DNA of 64,000 nucleotides from a virus. Made by a program: the position numbers and the translations under genes. How positions within the stretch are numbered: position 1 is the stretch's first letter; each line of letters begins with the position of its first letter. The notes below the pieces were generated by a model that saw only the letters and a program-made list of their open reading frames with translations, was not told the DNA's origin and did no database searches. Positions 41,100 through 47,999 of this stretch are shown here, one piece after another. Where the stretch lies: IMG/VR virus record IMGVR_UViG_3300031552_000003, positions 1 through 64,000 of that record, one strand, 5' to 3'.

Positions 41100-41268
41100 G
41101 TTTTTGTTTTTTTTGAACATTAAAAGAAATGTTATGTACATTAAAATCATCTAATCTATTTGCGGGCAGTTCAACAGCACCAATAATCCTAACATCAGAT
41201 CGACTAAGTAAATGTATTAACATCAATTTAAGTTCTTTGTTTTTTAAAATTCCTGTTGTATTTTTCAT
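41083..41268 (-). CDS. Small hypothetical protein
   Basis: A 61-residue protein (MKNTTGILKNKELKLMLIHL then SRSDVRIIGAVELPANRLDD). The start overlaps the upstream stop (ATGA), supporting translation. No family is recognised. Confidence 0.6.
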   Translation of the reverse strand: MKNTTGILKNKELKLMLIHLLSRSDVRIIGAVELPANRLDDFNVHNISFNVQKKQKHEKCT

Positions 41269-41501
41269 GACAATTCATATTTAGATTTAAGTTCTTCAAT
41301 TCCTGTTTCAATTTGCTGAGAAATTTTCTCAATTTCTTTGTTCATCAACTTTAATTTCTTTTCAACATCTTCAACAGAATTACATTCCCAATCGTTTTTA
41401 AGTTGTTTGAGCAAAGCTGTTTTGTGCCCGGTTAATTCACTAACTTTTGTTTTAGCTTCATCAACTTGCTTTTTTAATTCTAATAAATCTTGTTCTGTCA
41501 T
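41265..41501 (-). CDS. Short coiled-coil protein, possible SbcC partner
   Basis: From the ATG at 41501 (ATGA overlap with the upstream stop) the product is 78 residues of almost pure helix: LLELKKQVDEAKTKVSELTG, a break at NDWECNSVEDVEKKL, then MNKEIEKISQQIETGIEELK. It lies three genes from the SbcC C-half. Similar small coiled-coil proteins accompany split phage SbcC-type ATPases; a role as a coil segment of that complex is inferred. Confidence 0.65.
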   Translation of the reverse strand: MTEQDLLELKKQVDEAKTKVSELTGHKTALLKQLKNDWECNSVEDVEKKLKLMNKEIEKISQQIETGIEELKSKYELS

Positions 41502-41695
41502 GATTTTAAAGGTTTTATTATTATAGTACATTCTGATAAATCAACAGGTTTAATTGTTCTATTTTTATTATTAAATTCTTCTCCTTGCATAGTATCTAAA
41601 TCAATCCAACTTATATAAGGTAATTTTCCGTATTTATGATGTTCTATATTTATTCTATTTTTATTAGAATGGTTTATTATTAAGATATTATTCAT
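41498..41695 (-). CDS. Small hypothetical protein
   Basis: A 65-residue protein (MNNILIINHSNKNRINIEHH, then YGKLPYISWIDLDTMQGEEF). It is followed in ATGA overlap by the coiled-coil gene. The composition is protein-like; no family is recognised. Confidence 0.6.
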   Translation of the reverse strand: MNNILIINHSNKNRINIEHHKYGKLPYISWIDLDTMQGEEFNNKNRTIKPVDLSECTIIIKPLKS

Positions 41696-41746
41696 AATTT
41701 CTAATATTTATTATTTATTATTTTTTATTTTTTTGTTTCCAATCAT

Positions 41747-42295
41747 TTATTTGCTTTTATAGATTATTTTATAATTTTTATCATATAATAACTGGTAAAT
41801 ATCAGTTATATGCACGTCCCCGTAATTTTCAGGGTTTAAATTTTTTCTACACATCATTTCACTCTCATAGCAATAAGTAAACCCGTCTTTATCTTTTGTA
41901 AAGATGTTTAATCTTAAATAAACCAATGATAACCATTGTACAAAATTCCAATATTGATATGTTTTAGATACAGTATCTAAATGCATACAATAATTTTTTG
42001 TTTGGTTTATTTCTTTTATAGAAAGTTCCTCATTTCTGCGCATAATTGAAAAATCATCTTTATCCCAATTATAATGTTTATTAAAAACAATTGGGTTGTA
42101 TCCGTTGTCAACAGACCCAAATAAATACAATTCACCGGCAAACCATACAAACCTGGCTGCATGGGAATAAATCATAGAAGTATTATATCCTATTTTCTTC
42201 CCCCATTTTTTCATTACTGCACAAATCGCTTTACTAAGAAAAGTGTTTGATTTTACAAGAAAAGTATCCCCTGTTTTTACATCATTTATATCCAT
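41747..42295 (-). CDS. Permuted papain-like (YiiX/NlpC-P60 superfamily) protein
   Basis: The 182-residue protein starts MDINDVKTGDTFLVKSNTFL and has YSHAARFVWFAGELYLFGS with a likely catalytic His, then GFTYCYESEMMCRKNL with a candidate Cys. His before Cys is the order in circularly permuted NlpC/P60 (YiiX/YebB-like) enzymes, which act as peptidases or amidases. No signal peptide is seen. It lies in the recombination block, so a cell-wall role is not implied by context. Confidence 0.6.
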   Translation of the reverse strand: MDINDVKTGDTFLVKSNTFLSKAICAVMKKWGKKIGYNTSMIYSHAARFVWFAGELYLFGSVDNGYNPIVFNKHYNWDKDDFSIMRRNEELSIKEINQTKNYCMHLDTVSKTYQYWNFVQWLSLVYLRLNIFTKDKDGFTYCYESEMMCRKNLNPENYGDVHITDIYQLLYDKNYKIIYKSK

Positions 42296-42325
42296 AGCTT
42301 TTTTATTATATTAGTTAAACAATAT

Positions 42326-42517
42326 TTAGTATCTATTATTTTTTTGTTTCCAATCACTAATTTCTTTTTGCAAAACATCCCAATTCATCAAGATATATAA
42401 TTCCACTTCTTTTGTAGCCCTATGCTTATTGTGTAGCCAAATAAGATAATAGGCAGGAATATTTGCCATCGGGGTTCCTTTATATTTGCCGTAAGGCATT
42501 AAATCTGTGTCTTTCAT
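42326..42517 (-). CDS. DUF3820 family protein
   Basis: The 63-residue protein reads LMPYGKYKGTPMANIPAYYL IWLHNK, the hallmark PxGKYKGxPxxxxPxxYLxWL of DUF3820, a small domain common in phages and sometimes linked to exonuclease domains. Its precise role is unknown. Confidence 0.8.
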   Translation of the reverse strand: MKDTDLMPYGKYKGTPMANIPAYYLIWLHNKHRATKEVELYILMNWDVLQKEISDWKQKNNRY

Positions 42518-42520
42518 AAT

Positions 42521-42961
42521 CTATAGTATAAAATTTAAACCAATACATGATTCCCAATTCCATAAATCTGACATAAATAAAATAGAAAATTTTTGTGTTA
42601 ATTTACCACTTATTCCTAAATCAAAAGAAGTTTTAATTATATTATCTATATTATTTAGTGTTGAATTTTTAGTATAATCAAAAAAGAAACTACGATTAAT
42701 TCCAATATAAAAAAATGCTTTATCAGGAATTGGGAAAGATGCCCCTATACCTGTTTTTATATTTTGTGTATAAAAATAATCACATTCAATTTTTTTTCTA
42801 ATATCACCATACCAAATTTTCCCATATAATCCAAATTTATGAAAGTTGTGATTATATACAATTCCGGTACGGAAATAAGCAGGTTCAATAGTTATAAACA
42901 ATTGTGCTTTTACTACAATTGTTAAAAACATAATAAATAACAATACAATTAATTTTTTCAT
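42521..42961 (-). CDS. Secreted outer-membrane beta-barrel-like protein
   Basis: The 146-residue protein starts with a signal peptide (MKKLIVLLFIMFLTIVVKAQ) and continues with alternating amphipathic strands rich in Tyr and Phe (AYFRTGIVYNHNFHKFGLYG, AFFYIGINRSFFFDY), ending with an aromatic-containing strand LNFIL. This suits a small outer-membrane barrel. It lies in the middle of recombination genes, overlapping the SbcD start side by 4 bp. A phage-made surface protein could alter receptors or block superinfection; that role is inferred. Confidence 0.7.
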   Translation of the reverse strand: MKKLIVLLFIMFLTIVVKAQLFITIEPAYFRTGIVYNHNFHKFGLYGKIWYGDIRKKIECDYFYTQNIKTGIGASFPIPDKAFFYIGINRSFFFDYTKNSTLNNIDNIIKTSFDLGISGKLTQKFSILFMSDLWNWESCIGLNFIL

Positions 42962-43830
42962 CTTTCTAAACTTTGATAAACTATGTTCATTACACTTTTA
43001 CGTATTTGGTTTTTCTTTTCAAACCTTTCTAAATTGTCTTCAAACGACATAGAAGCTTTCCACTTTTCGTTTAATTGGGAAACAAAACTTTCTATGCGTT
43101 CGTTTCGTTGTTCTTCCTTTTCTAAATGTTCTCTTGTAATAACATTCTCTTCAATTGGTATAAAAACAGGCTCTACGGTGTTTGATTCTGCATTATAAAG
43201 GTAAACACGTGGTAAATGTGTTTCACTTGCACGTTGACGTGATAGTGAGCCTGGATTTACTAAAATTCTACCTTCATATTCTTGTACAAAAGGTTGATGA
43301 TTATCGCCTGTTACAATTAAATCATAATTCGGATATTGTTTCAACAATTTACTTGCTTTTGGTTCTGTACAATCTGGCCAAGGTTCTTTACCTTGATATG
43401 TAAATTTATGCCAAGCAAGGGTTTTAGCCATATCTTGTGGTACACTACCCCAACTACACATTTCAATATCTTTGAAAGTATATGTTATAACTTTCCCAGC
43501 TCTATAAAGTGTATATAATCCACACTTTTCAATTAAATCAAGATTATGTTGTGGAAGATCATGATTTCCATATACTGAGAAAAATTGTTCCGGTAAATGT
43601 TTCATTGTTTTAGAAAGTAACCATGGAGAAGGTTTCCATGTGTGGAAAACGTCCCCCCCGCAAAGTACAGGGCAATTATACTTTTTTTGTAAATTAGAAA
43701 TAAAATCGAGTTTTCTCCATTGTGTAACATTTACAAAATCATCAGTACGACAAACAGGTTTATCTTCTCGTAAATGAATATCAGCACACAGTATTAAATC
43801 AATTTTCTTTATTTTTGTTTTTCGTATCAT
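42958..43830 (-). CDS. SbcD/Mre11-like metallophosphoesterase nuclease
   Basis: The 290-residue protein has the calcineurin-type motifs in order: LCADIHL, CGGDVFHTW, VYGNHDLP, VTGDNHQP and LVNPGSLSRQR. The C-terminal helical tail (EKEEQRNERIESFVSQLNEK) could contact the SbcC-type ATPase coils. It lies between the two SbcC halves. Mre11-type nucleases trim DNA ends and cut hairpins. Confidence 0.9.
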   Translation of the reverse strand: MIRKTKIKKIDLILCADIHLREDKPVCRTDDFVNVTQWRKLDFISNLQKKYNCPVLCGGDVFHTWKPSPWLLSKTMKHLPEQFFSVYGNHDLPQHNLDLIEKCGLYTLYRAGKVITYTFKDIEMCSWGSVPQDMAKTLAWHKFTYQGKEPWPDCTEPKASKLLKQYPNYDLIVTGDNHQPFVQEYEGRILVNPGSLSRQRASETHLPRVYLYNAESNTVEPVFIPIEENVITREHLEKEEQRNERIESFVSQLNEKWKASMSFEDNLERFEKKNQIRKSVMNIVYQSLER

Positions 43831-44102
43831 TTTGTTTCAGTTTGTAAATTTCCATTTTCATCTTCATACCAAACAGAACCTCCAATTCCTTTTTGCCTAC
43901 GTAAAATTAATTCTTGAACATGTTTAAATGCCATATTTAATATATTACAAGAAATATTTAATTTTCCTTTAGCAAATCTTGGATTAGAAATACCGTGTTT
44001 TTCTCTAATTTCTAAAACACGTTCCTCAGATTCCGCTTTAATAATATGATGCCCCTGTACTTTTTTTCCATAGACACCTAAATCAAAATAATATTTTTCC
44101 AT
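43827..44102 (-). CDS. Small hypothetical protein
   Basis: A 91-residue protein (YYFDLGVYGKKVQGHHIIKA, EERVLEIREKHGISNP, SVWYEDENGNLQTETK). It overlaps sbcD by 4 bp. Basic middle and acidic end; no family is recognised. Confidence 0.65.
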   Translation of the reverse strand: MEKYYFDLGVYGKKVQGHHIIKAESEERVLEIREKHGISNPRFAKGKLNISCNILNMAFKHVQELILRRQKGIGGSVWYEDENGNLQTETK

Positions 44103-44134
44103 AATTTTTATTTTTTAATTGTTTGATTACTTAC

Positions 44135-44350
44135 TTATTCTGTTTCGTCTTTCGTATCATTATTTTCAATTAAAGAATATGATTTAAAAACATCTGTTAT
44201 TTTATTTTCTATATCAATATTTTGTATGGTAGTTATTATAGCTTCTTTTCCTGCTATAAGATGTATGTGTATTTCTTTTACATTATTAGGATTTAATCCT
44301 AATGTTTCACATAATTTGCTACCTAATTCAATAGATGATATCTTATCCAT
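44135..44350 (-). CDS. Small hypothetical protein
   Basis: From the ATG at 44350 the product is 71 residues: MDKISSIELGSKLCETLGLN then VKEIHIHLIAGKEAIITTIQ. The frame extends 37 codons upstream into the SbcC N-half gene, but an 8-bp overlap with that gene's end is far more plausible. It reads like a small immunoglobulin-like or alpha/beta protein; no family is recognised. Confidence 0.65.
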   Translation of the reverse strand: MDKISSIELGSKLCETLGLNPNNVKEIHIHLIAGKEAIITTIQNIDIENKITDVFKSYSLIENNDTKDETE

Positions 44351-45425
44351 ATTTTTGTTTTTTAATTGTTTGATTACATAAAGGACAAATTTTTGGCATA
44401 TTATCTTCAAATTTTTCATGTAGTTTATCATAATTCTTTTTAGATGTTTCAAACACCTCATCAGTACTTTTTATGTTATTTATAGCACGTTGTAATTTAT
44501 TTTTTTCTGATAATAAACTATCATATTTTTTAAATAATACAAGTAAAGTATCAATAGTTTTTCCGGCAGGGATTAATTTTTCATTTTTTTGTATTTCAAA
44601 AAGAGTTTTATTTATTATCCTGTATAATTCTTTTAATTGTTTTTGCTTTAATTCTAATTTTTTTTGTTTTTCAATATTTTGAATAATTTCATTTATCGAA
44701 GTTTCTATTTGTAGCAATTCTTCATATTCATTAACTTCAATTTGTACTTTTTTTAAAGCAGAACAAATAACAGATAGTTTTTTAGCTTGATTTTGCTTAT
44801 TAGCTAATTGTTCTTGCATATTTTCTAAAACCTCAACCTCTATTTCCACTTTTTCAAGATAATTGAAATTTGAAAGCGTATCAGTGTTTTTTTGCAATTC
44901 TGTTTCTTTATATTTAATATCTTGGTTTAAGGAATTAATCCAAGAATTAATATTTGAATTTGCAAAATCTATTTTATCAAACTTGGAAACTTTGTTAAAA
45001 TGTTTAGCTACTTCCCCCGGGGTATTGCTAAGAAGAAAATGTGATGCTAATTGTGTTTGTATATTTGTTTCGTCAATATTTAAAATGTCTGCTATTTCTT
45101 CTGGCACACCATTTTTAATAGCATTGAAATGTGATTCTGGTTCATTTTTTGTTAAATCAAGTAAAACATACCCGTTTTCTTTTTCATTGCGTATTCGAGT
45201 AATTTTATAGGTATTATCAATCACTATTTTAACAGACGTAGCACCACCCCACCATGAACGAAAAGAATCTCCAGAAGGCTCATTTTTTATAACCCATTGC
45301 AAAGCATTCATTATAGCAGATTTTCCAGAATCACTTAATCCTACAAGCACATTTACCCCATTAGCAAAAGTAAACTCACTGTGTTTATGAGAAAGGAAAT
45401 TATTTATTTCAAGTGATGTAATCAT
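44343..45425 (-). CDS. SbcC/Rad50-type ATPase, N-terminal half with zinc hook
   Basis: The 360-residue protein starts MITSLEINNFLSHKHSEFTF with Walker A GLSDSGKSAIMNALQW (29 onward) and a Q-loop region (TNIQTQLASHFLLSNTPGEV). It then has a long coiled coil (about 170-335) and ends with a zinc-hook-type CPLC at 347-350, only ten residues from the C terminus. The returning coil and the signature/Walker B domain are absent and are encoded separately at 40379-41005. SbcD lies between. Confidence 0.85.
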   Translation of the reverse strand: MITSLEINNFLSHKHSEFTFANGVNVLVGLSDSGKSAIMNALQWVIKNEPSGDSFRSWWGGATSVKIVIDNTYKITRIRNEKENGYVLLDLTKNEPESHFNAIKNGVPEEIADILNIDETNIQTQLASHFLLSNTPGEVAKHFNKVSKFDKIDFANSNINSWINSLNQDIKYKETELQKNTDTLSNFNYLEKVEIEVEVLENMQEQLANKQNQAKKLSVICSALKKVQIEVNEYEELLQIETSINEIIQNIEKQKKLELKQKQLKELYRIINKTLFEIQKNEKLIPAGKTIDTLLVLFKKYDSLLSEKNKLQRAINNIKSTDEVFETSKKNYDKLHEKFEDNMPKICPLCNQTIKKQKYG

Positions 45426-45446
45426 ATTTTTTATAATGTTTTATTT

Positions 45447-45965
45447 TTAATTTTTGTATTCACTTTTAGCAAGTTCTAATATCCATAAAGCATCTGCTTC
45501 ATTATCATTATTTCCTAAATAACCTAATTTTTCTTTTGCTGCAGCAATCATAGCAGGTTTTCCACAATTACCTTTTCCAGTAGCAAATTGTTTTATTTCT
45601 TTAGCTGAATAAGCTCTATAATTTATTCCTCTTTTTTCACAAGTAGATTCTATAATAGCTACTAACTTTGCAGCATGAATTAAAGATGACTTAAACCGCC
45701 CTGCAACTCTTTCATAAACTACTAAATTAATTTTAGACAATTCAATGACTTCAATCAATTTTGCCTCAAATCTAAGTAATTTCATACCAATAGATTCATC
45801 TTTACGGGTAGTTAAATCCCATATCCCATAAGAATCCTTTGATAATGCCCACCCTAATTTGGAAGCTTGATCAAGTGCGAGAATATTGCATGTTTTTATA
45901 GATTCCAGTTGTGTGCTACAATAATCCCCTACTTTTTTAAGTGTTTCCTTTTTAGTTCGTATCAT
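45447..45965 (-). CDS. RuvC-like Holliday junction resolvase
   Basis: The 172-residue protein has an RNase H-like fold with four acidic residues in the right places: Asp32 (ILALDQASKLGWA), Glu85 (LVVYERVAG), and Asp154/Asp158 (NNDNEADALWI). Phage and poxvirus RuvC-type enzymes resolve branched DNA before packaging. It lies in the recombination operon next to SbcC and RecA. Confidence 0.87.
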   Translation of the reverse strand: MIRTKKETLKKVGDYCSTQLESIKTCNILALDQASKLGWALSKDSYGIWDLTTRKDESIGMKLLRFEAKLIEVIELSKINLVVYERVAGRFKSSLIHAAKLVAIIESTCEKRGINYRAYSAKEIKQFATGKGNCGKPAMIAAAKEKLGYLGNNDNEADALWILELAKSEYKN

Positions 45966-46147
45966 TTTTTCAATTTATAAATAGCATAAGTAAATTGTTC
46001 GATTAAATGTTTTAAATTTTTTTTATGAACCAAATGGGTTATCATATCAATATCACCTTTTTCATACATTTTAATTGATTTATCAAGTGATTTTTCGTAT
46101 TCTTTAAGTTCTTTTTCTAATAATTGTATAGGGGTTAAAACAGACAT
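45962..46147 (-). CDS. Small hypothetical helical protein
   Basis: A 61-residue basic protein (MSVLTPIQLLEKELKEYEKS then IDMITHLVHKKNLKHLIEQF). It overlaps the resolvase gene by 4 bp. No family is recognised. Confidence 0.6.
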   Translation of the reverse strand: MSVLTPIQLLEKELKEYEKSLDKSIKMYEKGDIDMITHLVHKKNLKHLIEQFTYAIYKLKK

Positions 46148-46159
46148 TATCTTTCTTTT

Positions 46160-46330
46160 TTAATATATATTAAACATTCTCTTTATTTTAATCACATCCT
46201 CCGTAGTAAGTTTTTTTTGAGTATTTACTGTAATATTTTTTACTTTTTTTACTTTTTTTACTGCAACAGCAGATTCCTTGGTTTTCGAAAACCAAGGCCA
46301 GTAGGACAGTATTAATGGAAATATTATCAT
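46160..46330 (-). CDS. Small 56-residue protein containing the palindrome and terL-derived segment
   Basis: The ATG at 46330 overlaps the recA stop (TAATG), so coupling is likely. The product begins hydrophobic (MIIFPLILSYWPWFSKTKES), has a lysine/valine repeat (VAVKKVKKVKN) and ends LTTEDVIKIKRMFNIY. Residues about 6-18 are encoded by a 21-bp sequence identical (in reverse orientation) to terL 2252-2272 and by a perfect 22-bp palindrome, so the N-terminal part looks newly assembled. Confidence 0.5.
   Translation of the reverse strand: MIIFPLILSYWPWFSKTKESAVAVKKVKKVKNITVNTQKKLTTEDVIKIKRMFNIY
46276..46297. repeat. Perfect 22-bp palindrome
   Basis: CCTTGGTTTTC followed by its exact reverse complement GAAAACCAAGG, with no loop. 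Its last four bases are shared with the adjoining 21-bp terL repeat. In RNA it could form a tight hairpin with a small loop; in DNA it could be a protein-binding site. Confidence 0.85.
46294..46314 (+). repeat. Second copy of the 21-bp terL segment
   Basis: Identical to 2252-2272. The leftward recombination transcript through this site would contain 21 bases perfectly complementary to terL mRNA. Confidence 0.9.
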
Positions 46331-47373
46331 TATCTTTCTTTTTTACGATTAGAATTAAATTTACTTTGTATTTCTCCCCAAAGGTCTATAACATCATTTT
46401 TAAGTTCTTTGATAAGTTTTGGGTCTTTTTCAATTATTCTAATTGATGCTTCCATAGACTTATCAAGAATTTCTCCACGGTGTATATATACAGTAGCTCC
46501 GGTAAACCTTTTAATATATTGTAAATTTTCACGAATATCATCAATTCCATAATCAAAAATTATAGTAACAGGAGCTACACCAAATGGTCTCCAAATAGAG
46601 GATTTAAATACTTCAAAATTAGTTCTTACCCCTATTGCTTTTTTTACAGTCTTGCCTTTTACTGTTATTTCTTTATAAATTCGTTCCGGGGACATAGCCC
46701 TAAGGCGAAGCGAAGCATAAAAACCAATAGCAAAACCGCCAGGTGATTTTATTCCACCTGTATCAGCGTTTTCCCGTATCTGATTAGAACAAACCATTAA
46801 ATAATTTTTTTGTTTTAATATCCTGGCATTTTTTCGGAATCCTTCACTAAATTCTTTTGCCCTACGCATTCCCATTTTATCACCCTCATCTTTATCCATT
46901 TCTAAATTAGTAGAAAGAGCAGCAAGAGAATCAGTAAATGTTCCATTTACAATATTCTTTACCTCTTTTGGTTGCCATTCACGAATATTTTCAAATACTT
47001 CTGTTACTTTATCAGGTGTAGCATATTTGATATTTTTAATATTTAAATCAAATAATTGTGCAAATTGTTTATTCAATCTTGCTTCCGGGTCATCAAACCT
47101 TACTTCTCCACCTTTACGTTGAATACTCCCAGCTATTTCACAAAGCAAAATAGTTTTTCCAGCACCGCTTGGCCCAAATATTTCCATAAAAATCCCCCCA
47201 GGTATTCCCCCACCCCTAATTTGTCCTCCACTTATTTCAAGATCAAGGAGTGTAGAACCTGTTGAAATTACTGTTTTAAAATCACCTTCATATTCTTTTT
47301 TTTCTTTTATTTCTTTCGAAACATATTGTTTTATTTGCTTACTCAAAAGTTTTGGTTTTTTTGCCCGTATCAT
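46330..47373 (-). CDS. RecA/UvsX-like recombinase
   Basis: The 347-residue protein has TGSTLLDLEISGG, Walker A GPSGAGKT (67-74), the FDDPEARL strand (RecA Glu96-type catalytic acid region), Walker B-like NIVNGTFTDSLAALST, and the L2/Gln194-type region MVCSNQIRENADTGGIKSPGG. It forms filaments on ssDNA and drives strand exchange in recombination-dependent replication, with the gp32-like SSB upstream in the same operon. Length is normal for phage RecA. Confidence 0.9.
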   Translation of the reverse strand: MIRAKKPKLLSKQIKQYVSKEIKEKKEYEGDFKTVISTGSTLLDLEISGGQIRGGGIPGGIFMEIFGPSGAGKTILLCEIAGSIQRKGGEVRFDDPEARLNKQFAQLFDLNIKNIKYATPDKVTEVFENIREWQPKEVKNIVNGTFTDSLAALSTNLEMDKDEGDKMGMRRAKEFSEGFRKNARILKQKNYLMVCSNQIRENADTGGIKSPGGFAIGFYASLRLRAMSPERIYKEITVKGKTVKKAIGVRTNFEVFKSSIWRPFGVAPVTIIFDYGIDDIRENLQYIKRFTGATVYIHRGEILDKSMEASIRIIEKDPKLIKELKNDVIDLWGEIQSKFNSNRKKER

Positions 47374-47450
47374 TGTATATTTGTTAGAATTGTTATACCA
47401 TTATTTGAAATAAATGTGTGTATAGGTGTGACATCCCCTTCTATGAGCAC
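47370..47450 (-). CDS. Possible short coupled gene upstream of recA
   Basis: A frame open from 47474 to a TGA overlapping the recA ATG (ATGA) encodes protein-like sequence (ILEVLIEGDVTPIHTFISNN then GITILTNIQ). No ATG is present; GTG at 47450 would give 26 residues. The exact 4-bp overlap is the only real support. Confidence 0.3.
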   Translation of the reverse strand: MLIEGDVTPIHTFISNNGITILTNIQ

Positions 47451-47473
47451 TTCTAAAATTGAAGCATTTTTTA

Positions 47474-47635
47474 CTATTTATGATCATTCCAACAATCCCA
47501 TTTTTTACAATAAGGGCAAATAGCATAAGAAGTTATTTTATTATCACTACCAATCACATTTCCATATAAAAGTTTTTTATATGGGATTGGTTTATTGCAA
47601 TTTTTGCAAATTAATTTAAGTTTTTTAAGTTCCAT
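47474..47635 (-). CDS. Small zinc-ribbon protein
   Basis: The 53-residue protein has two Cys pairs, LICKNCNKPIPYKKL and YAICPYCKKWDCWND, i.e. CxxC and CxxC with a further Cys, an ideal zinc ribbon. The start overlaps the upstream stop (TAATG). Such phage zinc ribbons often bind RNA polymerase or nucleic acid; its target is unknown. Confidence 0.7.
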   Translation of the reverse strand: MELKKLKLICKNCNKPIPYKKLLYGNVIGSDNKITSYAICPYCKKWDCWNDHK

Positions 47636-47994
47636 TAGATATTTTTTAGAATTAATTTGATATTTTCAGTATGAATCCCTTTTCTTTTCAATTCACTTTT
47701 AAGTTCTTTTTTAAAAGCTGCAAAAGATTTTTCAGGCTTCTTTATTTTTAAAACCTTCCATTCTTCTCTGATTTTTGCAGAAATTTCTTCTATTAAAATA
47801 TCTTCTTTTCCTTCTATATGATTTTTAGCTAAATCATACCAACGTTCCATTTCTCGTTTAACTATTATTGACTTAGTTAAACCTTTTGCAAGGGCAAATA
47901 GAGAAAAGTAGGAATGTAATTCCTTTGGAAATACAATCCCTACTAATTTTCCATCTATACCTTTACTTTTACTACTGCTTTTTAGTATAGACAT
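47635..47994 (-). CDS. Hypothetical protein, RHH-like N terminus
   Basis: The 119-residue basic protein has KLVGIVFPKELHSYFSLFAL AKGLTKSIIVKREME, a strand-helix-helix pattern like ribbon-helix-helix DNA-binding proteins, followed by a charged helical tail with KKPEKSFAAFKKELKSELKR. It lies 5 bp after the SSB gene. Regulatory function is possible but unproven. Confidence 0.6.
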   Translation of the reverse strand: MSILKSSSKSKGIDGKLVGIVFPKELHSYFSLFALAKGLTKSIIVKREMERWYDLAKNHIEGKEDILIEEISAKIREEWKVLKIKKPEKSFAAFKKELKSELKRKGIHTENIKLILKNI

Positions 47995-47999
47995 TGTTT

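Noticed and set aside
44343-44461. Longer start for the 44135-44350 gene
   Set aside because: It would overlap the SbcC N-half by over 100 bp; the ATG at 44350 gives a normal small overlap.
2252-46314. Template/variable repeat pair of a diversity-generating retroelement
   Set aside because: No reverse transcriptase gene is seen, the match is only 21 bp and exact, and the terL copy is not in a receptor-binding gene.
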